The notes under the pieces: model-generated | Told to the model about the DNA's origin: nothing | The model's database searches: none | The model's input: only the letters and a program-made list of their open reading frames with translations | Source of the DNA: Oscillospiraceae bacterium | Lineage (GTDB): Bacteria; Bacillota; Clostridia; Lachnospirales; Lachnospiraceae | Length of the DNA stretch: 64,000 nucleotides | NCBI GenBank assembly: GCA_021771715.1 | Contig: JAETOO010000011.1 | Location: 1-64,000 of the forward strand | Direction of reading: 5' to 3' | Made by a program: the position numbers and the translations under genes | Shown here: positions 17,767 through 26,998 of the stretch, piece by piece | Position numbering within the stretch: the first letter of the stretch is position 1 | Layout: each line of letters opens with the position of its first letter

Positions 17767-19125
17767 TCACTTCAGCTTTCTGTATACCGTAAAATACATC
17801 GTCAGGAAGCTTGCGAGCCCCCCGATCACGTTCGAGATCGGCTCGGCAAGGTAGACGCCGAGCACGCCGTTTTCCATGAACCGCGGCAGCAGCACGGTCA
17901 GCGGAAGGACGATGATCACCTTTCGGAACAGGGAGAAGAACACGGCCTGCTTTGATTTTCCCAAGGCGACAAACACGGACTGCCCGGCAAACTGGAAGAG
18001 CATGAAGACGAAGCCCGCGAAATAGACATGGATTCCCATGACACCCTCGCGCAGCATCTCCTCGTTCGACGTGAACAGGGCCAGGAACGGCCTCGGGAAC
18101 ACGATCAGGCTCAGCCAGGCGAGCACCGTGTAGCACGCTCCGACCACCACCATGAAGCGGATTCCCGTGCGAATCCGCTCGTACTGGCGCGCCCCGTAGT
18201 TAAAACCGAGCACCGGCTGCGCGCCGCTCGTCAGCCCGGAGACCGGCATGCCGATGATCTCGCGCACTGAATTGAGGATCGTCATGATGCCGATGTAGAG
18301 ATCGCCGCCGTAGATATTGAGCATCTTGTTGCAGGCGATCTGGGCGACGCAGTTCGTCGCCTGCATGATAAAGCCGGAAGTGCCAAGCGACAGAATGTCC
18401 TTCACCAGCCGCAGTTCCAGACGGAAGCAGCTTCTCCTCAGCCGGAGGATCGCCTTTTTCCCGGTCAGAAAGCGCAGCACCCAGAGCGCGGAGATGGTCT
18501 GCGCCACCACGGTCGCGATCGCGGCGCCCTCGATCCCCATGCCAAAGCCGAAGATCAGCACCGGGTCCAGCACCAGATTGATGACCGCGCCGAGCACGGT
18601 CGTGCACATCGCGATGCGCGGGAAGCCCTGCGAGGTGATAAAATTGTTCATGCCGTTTCCGAGCATGAAGAACACTGTCCCGAGCAGATAGATCGAGAGG
18701 TAGGTGTCCGCGTACGGATACGTCACATCACTCGCGCCGAGCAGGTACAGCACCGGCCTGCGGACCAGATAGCAGGCCAGCATCAGCACAAACGAGGTGC
18801 CAAACAGCAGCACCGCACAGTTTCCCATGATCCGCTCTGCCTTGTCCGTCTCGCCCGCGCCGCGCGCAATCGAGCACAGCGGCGCACCGCCCATGCCGTA
18901 CAGGCTCGTAAACGCACTGATCAGCGCGACGATCGGAAACACCAGCCCGATCCCCGTCAACGCCATCCCGTTCTCTCCCGGCAGATGTCCGATGTAAATC
19001 CGGTCCACCACATTGTAAAGCAGCTGCAGGATCTGCCCCACCATCAGCGGAACTGCCTGCGCCAAAATGTGGCGGCTCACACTGCCTTTCGAAAAATCGT
19101 GCTCTATACTGCCTGTCTGTCCCAT
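17767..19125 (-). CDS. MATE family efflux transporter
   Basis: A 452-residue polytopic membrane protein with about 12 hydrophobic helices in two halves. The family pattern is clear in PLMVGQILQLLYNVVDRIYIGH, ALTGIGLVFP and GMGGAPLCSIARGAGE near the N terminus, and TSGAQPVLGFNYGA in the second half. MATE proteins export drugs or metabolites in exchange for Na+ or H+. The substrate is unknown. The minus-strand genes downstream of it are spaced, so an operon is not evident. Confidence 0.9.
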   Translation of the reverse strand: MGQTGSIEHDFSKGSVSRHILAQAVPLMVGQILQLLYNVVDRIYIGHLPGENGMALTGIGLVFPIVALISAFTSLYGMGGAPLCSIARGAGETDKAERIMGNCAVLLFGTSFVLMLACYLVRRPVLYLLGASDVTYPYADTYLSIYLLGTVFFMLGNGMNNFITSQGFPRIAMCTTVLGAVINLVLDPVLIFGFGMGIEGAAIATVVAQTISALWVLRFLTGKKAILRLRRSCFRLELRLVKDILSLGTSGFIMQATNCVAQIACNKMLNIYGGDLYIGIMTILNSVREIIGMPVSGLTSGAQPVLGFNYGARQYERIRTGIRFMVVVGACYTVLAWLSLIVFPRPFLALFTSNEEMLREGVMGIHVYFAGFVFMLFQFAGQSVFVALGKSKQAVFFSLFRKVIIVLPLTVLLPRFMENGVLGVYLAEPISNVIGGLASFLTMYFTVYRKLK

Positions 19126-19303
19126 ATGCCGTCCTCTTCCTCTCCTCTGCCTTTTTCCTGCCTCTGTCTCAGCCTCTCGCGTATACCGCCGCCCATTTGT
19201 TTTCCGCGCCTTTCCCGTTGCCCGACCATCTAAATCGTTTCGCCGTTTATTCCCGCGAACAATGAGCCAGGCAGCCGGTTCCTCGATTTCTCAGCACGGT
19301 CGC

Positions 19304-19684
19304 TCAAAACACAAAATGGTTCCACTGGTAGTGTTTCATGTCAACCCGGCCGTCGATAAACTGCACGCCCTCCGCCTCGAGCAGCTCCACCTGGCGGTTG
19401 CCGCCCCCGAACGCAAACGCGCGGGACACTTCCCCGAGACGGTTCACCACACGGTAGCACGGAATCGTCGCCGGGTCCGGATTCACGTGCAGCGCATAGC
19501 CGACCACGCGGGACAGCCGCTTATTCCCGGCGAGCGCCGCAATCTGGCCGTACGTCGCCACCTGGCCGTACGGAATCTGCCGCACAATCTCATAGATGCG
19601 CTCAAACGTATTCTGTTCTCTCTCCGTTTCCCGCATTTCCTCTCTACCTATCTGCATTCCTTCCCGCCTGACCTCCTCTTGCAT
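19304..19684 (-). CDS. MGMT/alkyltransferase-like DNA-binding protein
   Basis: About 110-126 residues, corresponding only to the DNA-binding C-terminal domain of O6-methylguanine DNA methyltransferase (FERIYEIVRQIPYGQVATYGQIAALAG). The active-site motif reads IPCYRVVN: the acceptor Cys is kept but the His of PCHR is Tyr. Alkyltransferase-like proteins usually have Trp instead of Cys, so this protein is intermediate. Several in-frame Met codons and AGGAGG make the exact start uncertain. It may repair or flag alkylated guanine. Confidence 0.75.
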   Translation of the reverse strand: MQEEVRREGMQIGREEMRETEREQNTFERIYEIVRQIPYGQVATYGQIAALAGNKRLSRVVGYALHVNPDPATIPCYRVVNRLGEVSRAFAFGGGNRQVELLEAEGVQFIDGRVDMKHYQWNHFVF

Positions 19685-19700
19685 TCGTCTGTGCCTACCC

Positions 19701-19806
19701 GGCTTTCCTGCGAAGTGCCTGCTCTTACCTCAGCAGCCTTGCCTCCTGCTCCCGACTTTCCTGCGAATCGCCTGCTCTTTCCTCAGCCGAGCCTTGCCTC
19801 CCACTC
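19701..19806. repeat. Tandem repeat, 2 x 53 bp, containing the ArsC/Spx-like stop
   Basis: CTTTCCTGCG occurs at 19703 and 19756 and the units align over 53 bp. The second copy runs into the last codons of the ArsC/Spx-like gene (EARLG-stop at 19783), so the tail of that gene is duplicated in its 3' spacer. Confidence 0.8.
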
Positions 19807-20133
19807 TGCCTCGCGGAATCCGACCAGCACGAAATCGTCGCCGACCACGATCGGCCGCTTCACCAGCATCCCGTTCGTCGCGAGCAGGGCGAGCTTCTCC
19901 TCGTCGCTCATCTCGCCGAGGCGGTCTTTCAGTTTCAGTTCCTTGTACAGATTCCCGCTCGTGTTAAAAAAGCGCTTCAGCTCCAGCCCGCTCCTCGCGT
20001 GCCACCCGGCCAGCTCCTCCGCCGTCGGATTCTGCTCCACGATGTGGCGGTCCTCATACGCAACACCATGCTCATCCAGCCACTTTTTTGCCTTCTTACA
20101 CGTCGAACACTTCGGATATTCTACAAACAGCAT
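19783..20133 (-). CDS. ArsC/Spx/YffB family thioredoxin-fold protein
   Basis: A 116-residue protein of the ArsC/Spx superfamily. CSTCKKAKKWL (~9-19) is a CxxC-type active site, followed by VEQNPTAEEL and LKLKDRLGEMSDEEKLALLATNGMLVKRPIVV, the Arg/Pro signature of the family. An upstream extension of the frame is open, but AAAGGAGG places the start at ATG 20133. It is an oxidoreductase-like or RNA-polymerase-binding protein. An arsenate reductase role is not supported by any ars neighbour. Confidence 0.85.
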   Translation of the reverse strand: MLFVEYPKCSTCKKAKKWLDEHGVAYEDRHIVEQNPTAEELAGWHARSGLELKRFFNTSGNLYKELKLKDRLGEMSDEEKLALLATNGMLVKRPIVVGDDFVLVGFREAEWEARLG

Positions 20134-20220
20134 CTCATTTCCTCCTTTTTCCGCATCTCTTATCCATTTTCCCGCACACTCTGTTTCTCCCCCTCGCCGC
20201 CAGATCATCCGCCGGCTGGT

Positions 20221-20399
20221 TCCTATCCATGTGCAGTTCTCCTTCGCCCACACAAACGCCATGTGGACATCGGCCTGAATACCAACCTCTATCCAGTGGG
20301 CAGTCCTTCTCCGCCAGCACAAACGCCGCACGGACACCAGCCTGAAGCCAGCCTCTATTCAGCAGTCAGGCCTTCTCCTTCTTCGTCACCGCAAGCGCC
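20221..20399. repeat. Tandem repeat, about 3 x 67 bp, containing the EutH-like stop
   Basis: CACAAACGCC recurs at 20251 and 20318. A third, diverged copy at 20353-20398 lies over the last codons and stop of the EutH-like gene (KKEKA-stop). The gene tail has been duplicated outward twice, and the outer copies have diverged. Confidence 0.75.
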
Positions 20400-21436
20400 A
20401 CGCCCACGCCTGCCAGCCCTCCGGCGAGCTTCGCGGCGAGCAGCGCGGGCACACAGCTGCGGTCCACGCCGAACGTAAAGCCCATATGCGCCGCAAAGCC
20501 CGACGCCGCACACACCAGAAAAGCACCGTTTGCGACCTTGCCGCGGCGGTCCATGTCCTTCATCATCGCAATCGCCGGAACCACGCTGACGCCTCCCATC
20601 AGGAGCCCGGCGATGCTCGCCTCATTCATCCCCGTCCACTCCCCGATCCGTTGAAGCGGGCGGCGCAGAATGCGCCGCAGCAGCTCCGCCACCGGGAGAC
20701 TTCCGAGCAGGACGATACCGACCGAGGAGACGACCTCCATCGCGTCCGCGAGCGGCGCCAGGCCCGGCAGAAGCTCCAGCCCTGTCATGTACGTGACCGC
20801 CCCGGCGACCAGTCCGACCGTCGTCAGATAGCGCAGCAGCGCGGCAAACCGCGCAAATCCACGCTCGCTGCGCTCCGGGCAGAAGTGCAGTGCCGCCATC
20901 AGCGCAAGGGAGAACAGAATCACCGGCAGGCTCTGCCACAGCACCTCCGGAAGCGAGAGCCCGCAGGCCACCCCGCCGACCAGGAACGCGACCGGCATCA
21001 CGCCGAGCCCGATCAGCATCCCCCTGGCAAACGCCGGGCGGTCGCCCTCCTCCAAAAGGCCCATCCCGACCGGGATCGTAAACGTGACCGTGCAGCCGAG
21101 CACCGCCGCCACAATGATCCCCGCATACCTTCCGACCTGCGAAGACTCCGCCAATCCCACGGACAGCTGATACCCGCCCATGTCAATCGCCAGAACCCCG
21201 CCGAGCATCGCCGGATCGAAGCCAAGCCCCTGCCAGACGGGCACCACCGCCCGCTCTAGAAAAGCCGTCAGCAGCGGCGCGAGACAGATGATCCCCGCCA
21301 TCGAGAGCGCCGTCGGCCCGAGCAGCTCGAATCCCTCCTCGAACCGCTTTCCCAGTCCGAATCGGTTCCCGAGAATCCTGTCCACCCCTCCGATCACCAC
21401 CCCGACCGCCATAATCCACATCATCACCTGTTCCAT
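20366..21436 (-). CDS. EutH-like ethanolamine permease family protein
   Basis: About 356 residues with 10-11 hydrophobic helices. Segments such as FELLGPTALSMAGIICLAP, GVLAIDMGGYQLS and NGAFLVCAASGFAAHMGFTFG follow the EutH ethanolamine transporter family. The frame opens 87 bp earlier, but ATG 21436 has GGGAGG upstream and matches the family start. No other eut genes are visible, so it may import ethanolamine for use elsewhere or carry another amine. Confidence 0.82.
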   Translation of the reverse strand: MEQVMMWIMAVGVVIGGVDRILGNRFGLGKRFEEGFELLGPTALSMAGIICLAPLLTAFLERAVVPVWQGLGFDPAMLGGVLAIDMGGYQLSVGLAESSQVGRYAGIIVAAVLGCTVTFTIPVGMGLLEEGDRPAFARGMLIGLGVMPVAFLVGGVACGLSLPEVLWQSLPVILFSLALMAALHFCPERSERGFARFAALLRYLTTVGLVAGAVTYMTGLELLPGLAPLADAMEVVSSVGIVLLGSLPVAELLRRILRRPLQRIGEWTGMNEASIAGLLMGGVSVVPAIAMMKDMDRRGKVANGAFLVCAASGFAAHMGFTFGVDRSCVPALLAAKLAGGLAGVGVALAVTKKEKA

Positions 21437-21892
21437 CTCCACACAGCCTCCCGGATCCCTAAAGCTCTTCCCACCACTCAACGCCACCTCAAGCACGAAA
21501 TTTCTCAGACTCGCCCTCTCCAAAATCTCTCACAATAGTGGCAGAACAATTTTTCAACCGTATTATACACGAAATCCCCTGCAATCTCAATATACAGGTA
21601 CCATTCTCGCAGGGTTGTTTTCTGAATCTTCCCAAACAGTTTCATTTGCTATAACCCTTTTATTAGTCATATCAGAATCCATTCTGAAAGTCTCCTCTGT
21701 AGTTCCGTATTCTTGCCTGACACACCACCGGAGTTACAGTTCAGACAACTACTGTCAGAGAAAAAACAGGGTCACCGGATAGCGCTTCGAGGCCTTCCGG
21801 TGACTCTGCATTCTTCTCGTCCGGGTTAGCGGAACTGTAACACCCTCATGATACATGGATTTCTCCACACGTGTATCCCCAAAATCCTAATC
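21437..21892. other. Spacer with a hairpin-rich segment
   Basis: No convincing gene. At 21733-21841 a GTTACAGTTC / GAACTGTAAC inverted repeat encloses a perfect 9-bp stem, GTCACCGGA (21771-21779) with TCCGGTGAC (21796-21804). The right end reads GAACTGTAACACCCTC, which recalls the GAGGGTGTTGCA hairpin family. It could be a diverged third copy or a structured RNA. Confidence 0.5.
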
Positions 21893-23383
21893 TTATTTTC
21901 TGTAAAAAGGTACCGTATGTTTCTTTCCTGCTCCCCAGAAGTCATCCTCCTCTGCGATCAGAGTATCCTGGGAATCAAATGTTAATTTGTCTCCCTCAAA
22001 TCGGAATGTAATTCTTGCTCCGCTCACTGTATCCAGCCGTCTGATTTCCATCAGCAGAGTATTTTCATCCAGCCAGCCTGCAGACGCACCGTAAAAAACT
22101 TCTTCTCTTGCATTGATATAAAACTTTTCATCAAGAGCCGCAGTTATCTGTTTCTCTTCTTCCTTTTCCCATACTTTCCACGTTACCGCATTCTCAGAAA
22201 ATACAAAACTCATCTTATCTGTCGTTCCCAGATGCATATCAAAAAGAGCAACTCCGCCGATTAAGGTTTCCATAGAACTGCAGACATCCTCCGCTGAGTC
22301 ATCCGCGGTATACACCTTTCCGCCGATCTTCTTCTCTGTCTCCGGATGCCTTTCTCCCGCTACCGGAGCGAGCGTCAGTTTTCCGAGCTGTTCTTCCAGA
22401 ACAGCTGCCATAGTATCTGCAGGAAGTTCATCCTTTTCCGCAGCAGGCACCAGACACTGCAGCACAGCATCGACAATGGACTGGGTTCTTTTCGTAGCTG
22501 CCGTAGTCACCACGATCATATCCAGATCTGGAAATACAAAACCAAACTGTCCAAACGCTCCGTCCGCCCGGAACGATCCCGGATAAGAATTCATCCAGTA
22601 CTGATATCCATATCCTTGTGCCCAATCCTCTACATGACCTTCCGCATCTCCCGCTGTCTCAATCTGCTTTGTGCAGGCACGGTCGAACCAGTTCTCTCTA
22701 AGAAGCTGTTTTCCTTCCCATTTTCCTCTGTGAAGTACAAAATACGCAAATTTTGCCATATTTTCGGTGATGGTTTTCATACCTCCGCCGCCAAGCTCTG
22801 TGCCGTCACCCAGAAGCGAACAAGGAATCCGGTCAATCCCCAGCGGATCAAGAAGCCTCGGCCGCAGATATTCTGTCACATTCTGTCCTGCTTTTTTTCT
22901 GAGCACTGCAGCGAGCATATTGGTTCCTGCCGAATTATACTGATAAAAAGTTCCCGGTTCATAAAGAAACGGATGATGAATAAAATCTTTGATCCACTCT
23001 TCACCCCTTGAATGATTCTCCGTCTCATGTCCGCAGCTCATAGTCAATAAATGATGAAGATTAGCCTTCAGAAGATTTTCCGATGGATTTTCCGGAATAT
23101 ACTCCGGAAAAATATCCACTATTTTTTCATCAAGGCTAAGTAAACCTTCCTGCTCTGCAAATCCGATGGCTGTGGAAGTGAAAGATTTACTGAAAGAAAA
23201 CAAAGAATGGATATACTCCGGACCATACGGACTCCACCAACCTGCCCCGCAGCATTTTCCATGTCTGATTACCATCAGACTGTGCAGCTCCAGTTTCTCC
23301 TTCTCTACAGTTTCAAGAAACTTTAAGATACCCTCCGAGTGAATACCCACTTCTTCCGGTGTCGCCTTCATAAAATAGCCCAT
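21893..23383 (-). CDS. Serine hydrolase, beta-lactamase/penicillin-binding-like (class C fold)
   Basis: A 496-residue beta-lactamase-related hydrolase. SFSKSFTST (~64-72) is the SxxK nucleophile motif, and QYNSAGTNML matches the YxN motif. A 200-residue C-terminal extension resembles the beta-barrel domains of esterase/peptidase members. No signal peptide is seen, so it is probably cytoplasmic. GAGAGGG precedes the ATG. The gene is AT-richer than its neighbours. The substrate is unknown; true beta-lactamase activity is not implied. Confidence 0.85.
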   Translation of the reverse strand: MGYFMKATPEEVGIHSEGILKFLETVEKEKLELHSLMVIRHGKCCGAGWWSPYGPEYIHSLFSFSKSFTSTAIGFAEQEGLLSLDEKIVDIFPEYIPENPSENLLKANLHHLLTMSCGHETENHSRGEEWIKDFIHHPFLYEPGTFYQYNSAGTNMLAAVLRKKAGQNVTEYLRPRLLDPLGIDRIPCSLLGDGTELGGGGMKTITENMAKFAYFVLHRGKWEGKQLLRENWFDRACTKQIETAGDAEGHVEDWAQGYGYQYWMNSYPGSFRADGAFGQFGFVFPDLDMIVVTTAATKRTQSIVDAVLQCLVPAAEKDELPADTMAAVLEEQLGKLTLAPVAGERHPETEKKIGGKVYTADDSAEDVCSSMETLIGGVALFDMHLGTTDKMSFVFSENAVTWKVWEKEEEKQITAALDEKFYINAREEVFYGASAGWLDENTLLMEIRRLDTVSGARITFRFEGDKLTFDSQDTLIAEEDDFWGAGKKHTVPFYRK

Positions 23384-23523
23384 GCTACCCTCTCCTTTTT
23401 CCTGTTTTTTCTGAATATCATTCGCATAGACGCCATAAAAACCGCCTACTCTGTCCGAGCAAAATCCAGGGTCTCAAGACACTCACGCAGTTGCACAGGT
23501 ATTCCAAGGCCCGATCTTGCTTT

Positions 23524-24954
23524 CTATTTCAGCACATACATCTCTGCTTCCAGCTCCCCTGTGACCGTCACGCTGTCATACGGCACCGTCGGGAACACGT
23601 TCAGCGTGAACGGCGCCTTCCCGCCGTCTGCGAGCAATTCCATGATATAGCCGTCCAGAACCAGCTCGAGCTCATCTGCGCCCTTCTGTGTCCTCGGCGC
23701 GCGGCTGATTCCCCAGCTCTCCCGCGCATACACATCACTGAAGTCCTTCCGGCCGGCGTTCCGGCGGTCCACGATGACCTCGTCCTCCGTCAGGCTCACC
23801 AGGAGCTCCTCGCCCTTTCCGTTGGCGATCCGGATCGCTCCGGTACCTGCCGCCTTCACTTTAAGGCCAAAGTACTGCTCTCTCAACCGGTTCTCTCCAG
23901 CATTCAGCTTCCAGGAGGCGCATTTCAGCTTCTCAAGTCCCTCGAATGCGTATGCCAGGCGATATCCGTCCTCCGTCTGTACCAGCGACAGCTTCCTTCC
24001 GAGCGTCATCGCCCCGCGGAAGTCCTCCGTCGGCTCTACTCTCGCATACGACCAGTTATCCGCCCAGCCGATCATCACCCTCTCCTCCAGGTTCTGGAAC
24101 GATACCGCGGCGTAATTGTCCGTCCCGTAGTCGACCAGGAGCGGCATATCTGCCTTCTCCGTGTCGATAAAGGTATCCCCGTCAAACTCTCCCACATAGT
24201 ACTGTGTGATGTGCGGCAACCTGTTGTATGTGCCCCCGTTCTCATCGACCTGGTCGTTCGGGACGATGATGCTGACAATCAGAACCCATTTTTCTGTGCC
24301 GTCCGCAGCCGTCACCGGGAAGCAGTCCGGGCACTCGCACGTGCCGCCGAACCCGTTTTTGCCCGGCTCAAAGATCCCGGTCAGCTCCCAGTGCTTCAGA
24401 TCCTTCGACGCGTAGAAGCTCACGCACGGCCCGCTCGCGATCACGACGCTGTAGCAGCCGCGCACCGGATTGTAGAAGACCTTGGGATCCCGGAAATCCT
24501 TCTGCCCCGTATTCGGGATCACCGGATTCCCATAGTACTTTTCAAAATGAACGTAGTCCGTGCTGTAGGCAATGCTCTGCCGCTCACAGCTCTTCCGCTC
24601 GCCGTCCACGATCTCCATGTAATGGCTCGTGTACATCGCAATCAGCGGCGCTTTTCCCTTGACTCCCAGCATCGGGATGTCCTTTGTGCCCAGGCCGGAC
24701 ACATTCTCCTTGTCATACACACAGGAACCCGAAAAAATAACCCCCAGCTCATCCGGATAAATCGCAATCGGAAGTTCCTCCCAGTGAATCAGATCCTCCG
24801 ACACCGCATGACCCCAGTGCATCGGTCCCCATGACATGGCCTCCGGGTAGTGCTGAAAGAACAGATGGTAGGTACCGTCAATATATACCAGTCCATTCGG
24901 ATCGTTTGCCCAGTTTTTTTCTGGTGTAAAATGAATGATAGGTCTGTAATTCAT
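23524..24954 (-). CDS. Glycoside hydrolase family 32 (fructan/sucrose hydrolase)
   Basis: About 476 residues with the GH32 signatures in order: NWANDPNGLVY (nucleophile Asp) near the N terminus, DFRDPKVFY (RDP transition-state stabiliser) and GTCECPDCFPV (the EC acid/base motif). The C-terminal beta-sandwich follows. GAGGAG 12 nt before ATG 24954 supports this start, though the frame is open for another 84 bp. No signal peptide, so it acts on imported sugars such as sucrose or short fructo-oligosaccharides. It sits downstream of an ABC importer and LacI regulator, suggesting one fructan-use locus. Confidence 0.92.
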   Translation of the reverse strand: MNYRPIIHFTPEKNWANDPNGLVYIDGTYHLFFQHYPEAMSWGPMHWGHAVSEDLIHWEELPIAIYPDELGVIFSGSCVYDKENVSGLGTKDIPMLGVKGKAPLIAMYTSHYMEIVDGERKSCERQSIAYSTDYVHFEKYYGNPVIPNTGQKDFRDPKVFYNPVRGCYSVVIASGPCVSFYASKDLKHWELTGIFEPGKNGFGGTCECPDCFPVTAADGTEKWVLIVSIIVPNDQVDENGGTYNRLPHITQYYVGEFDGDTFIDTEKADMPLLVDYGTDNYAAVSFQNLEERVMIGWADNWSYARVEPTEDFRGAMTLGRKLSLVQTEDGYRLAYAFEGLEKLKCASWKLNAGENRLREQYFGLKVKAAGTGAIRIANGKGEELLVSLTEDEVIVDRRNAGRKDFSDVYARESWGISRAPRTQKGADELELVLDGYIMELLADGGKAPFTLNVFPTVPYDSVTVTGELEAEMYVLK

Positions 24955-25063
24955 AAATGTATAAATCTCCTCATCTATATAAGTGTCCTGAAGCTGCACG
25001 CTGATGCAGGCTCGCGCAAAATAAGATGATTCCTTCACAGGACGCGAAGCTTCCCTCGTAAAG

Positions 25064-25095
25064 AAAAGCCCGGAATGCAGTGAACACTCCGGGCT
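25064..25095 (-). terminator. Intrinsic terminator between the solute-binding protein and GH32 genes
   Basis: AGCCCGGA (25067-25074) pairs with TCCGGGCT (25088-25095). On the minus strand it is followed by TTTTCTTT. It should end most transcripts after the binding-protein gene. Confidence 0.8.
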
Positions 25096-25137
25096 ATTCT
25101 CAGCTATTCAGTTCGGCCTGCAGAGCAGCTTCTTCTA

Positions 25138-26907
25138 TTATGAATTTGCTCTGTCTACCGCTGCCTGATAAATATCTACGATATCCTGAACGCCTGCTGC
25201 GCTGAGCTCATCCAGATATGCGTTCCAGTTGTCATCGGTCACGCCGTTGATTACCCACTCATTGAGGTATCTGTCAACGATATCGGAAACGGTCGGCTGG
25301 ATCTGGGTCAGTCTGTTCAGCTCGTCGTTTGTCATCAGGACACGCGGGATCGTCTGGTACTCTTCCATGATCTCATCCTTACCGTTTGTTCTCTGATTTT
25401 CAAGGAGCTGTACTGCATCGTATGCATATCCTGCATAGGTCTCATAGTACTCGTCCTGCACGATCATAGAACCGCGGCAGGTGGTGGAGTTTACACGAGC
25501 CTTACCGAAGTCGGTGTACTCCTCCTGCTGTGCGAGGTATTTGCCCTCTTCGTCGAGCGGAGTGCGGATGATGTTGTCGTCGCCCATCACATAGTTGTAG
25601 CCGATTGCGCCCCAGTTGGACTGCACTGCCATGTACGGATCAGAGTTCATCCAGTTTACAAACTCAGCAACAAGGTGCGGGAACTCACAGTCGATCGTGA
25701 TCGCCGTGTTGGAGGAATCCTGCAGCTCGGAGTAATTGCACTCAAAGCCTGTCATACCTGCCTCGCCCTGCAGACGCGGAAGTGCAACATACTGGTCATG
25801 TACATCGAGGTTCGTGATCTCCTGGTCGCCCCATACGCCGAAGCAGCCGATTCTCGCCACGTCCTCCTTGATCAGGGATGTCTGGAAGGCCGCGCTCGAG
25901 TCAGCCTCGAAGGAGCCGTTCCAGATCAGGTTCTCATTGTAAAGCATGTTGAAGAACTCAGCGGTCTTGCGGAACGCCTCGTCCATAGCCGTGAAGGTCA
26001 CCTTGCCGTCGATCAGTCTCAGATGGTCTGCGTACTGGTTGCCGCCGCAGTAGGAATCTGCGCAGCCGAACGCGCCGGTCAGACGGTAGAACATATTGTA
26101 GGAACCAAAAGTATCGGTTGCGCCGAACCAGGTCGCCATCGGGATCTCATCCTCCTCGCCGTTGCCGTTCAGGTCGCCGCCGTCGCGGAATGCCTTCAGG
26201 CAGTCCACCCACTCGTCCACCGTGGTCGGAACCTCTTTGCCTACCTCATCCAGCCAGGTCTTGTTGATGAGCCACGGCCCGGGGGTCAGAACCAGACCAT
26301 ACATCTCCTCGATGTACGGGAAGCCGTACGTATGTCCGTCCGGAGCGGTGATCTCTGTCCAGTATTTCTCGCTGTTGTCCAGAGCAGCCTTTACGACCGG
26401 TGCATAATTAGCGATCAGGTCCTCAGTCGGAACGAAGATACCCTGGTTCGCGTACTGGCAAACAATGTTGCCGGACTTGCCGTCGCCGAAGTTCCAGAAC
26501 ACATCCGGGAGCTCGTCACCGGAAGCGAGCATCAGGTTGATCTTCTCCTGTGCGCCCTCCTGCGGGATCGGCTGCCAGTCGAAGACGACGCCCGTCGCCT
26601 CTGCCCACTGCTTGCACATCTCGAGGTCGCCTACCTCTACGACACGGTCTGCCGTGTTTACGATCAGAGCCGAGAGATTGCCGTACTCCTCCTCGAATGC
26701 CGCCGGATCTGTCACGAGCGGAAGTGTGCCGTCCAGATTGATGAGCCCTGCGTCAACCGCCTCTTTCTCTGCGTCGGTCAGGTCATCGTAATTGTAATTG
26801 ATCTCTCCTACGGACGGAGCTGCCGCTTCCTCAGCGAATGCGGAGGTGGATACCATGCCTGCCACCATAGCCGCTGTCAGAACTACTGATACTGCTTTCT
26901 TGTTCAT
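25138..26907 (-). CDS. ABC transporter sugar-binding protein (LplA-like)
   Basis: About 589 residues. The signal peptide runs MNKKAVSVVLTAAMVAGMVS and then TSAFA, with a likely signal-peptidase I site before EE. There is no Cys lipobox, which is unusual for a Gram-positive binding protein. The mature part follows the LplA-type family 1 binding-protein pattern. The start at ATG 26907 has AAAGGAGA. Two LplC- and LplB-type permeases are encoded just upstream and no ATPase gene is here, so a shared MsmK-type ATPase probably energises the system. The substrate is probably a fructan oligosaccharide, judged from the adjacent GH32. Confidence 0.9.
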   Translation of the reverse strand: MNKKAVSVVLTAAMVAGMVSTSAFAEEAAAPSVGEINYNYDDLTDAEKEAVDAGLINLDGTLPLVTDPAAFEEEYGNLSALIVNTADRVVEVGDLEMCKQWAEATGVVFDWQPIPQEGAQEKINLMLASGDELPDVFWNFGDGKSGNIVCQYANQGIFVPTEDLIANYAPVVKAALDNSEKYWTEITAPDGHTYGFPYIEEMYGLVLTPGPWLINKTWLDEVGKEVPTTVDEWVDCLKAFRDGGDLNGNGEEDEIPMATWFGATDTFGSYNMFYRLTGAFGCADSYCGGNQYADHLRLIDGKVTFTAMDEAFRKTAEFFNMLYNENLIWNGSFEADSSAAFQTSLIKEDVARIGCFGVWGDQEITNLDVHDQYVALPRLQGEAGMTGFECNYSELQDSSNTAITIDCEFPHLVAEFVNWMNSDPYMAVQSNWGAIGYNYVMGDDNIIRTPLDEEGKYLAQQEEYTDFGKARVNSTTCRGSMIVQDEYYETYAGYAYDAVQLLENQRTNGKDEIMEEYQTIPRVLMTNDELNRLTQIQPTVSDIVDRYLNEWVINGVTDDNWNAYLDELSAAGVQDIVDIYQAAVDRANS

Positions 26908-26998
26908 AACTTTGTCTCCTTTTCTGTGAAATTTGTTATGAGTTTTATGTAACGCACCCCGCATCGTGCTCGCGGGGTGAATTAACCGGTTTCTGCCA

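Noticed and set aside
20134-20337. N-terminal extension of the ArsC/Spx-like protein
   Set aside because: AAAGGAGG and family alignment place the start at 20133; the extension covers a repeat-rich spacer.
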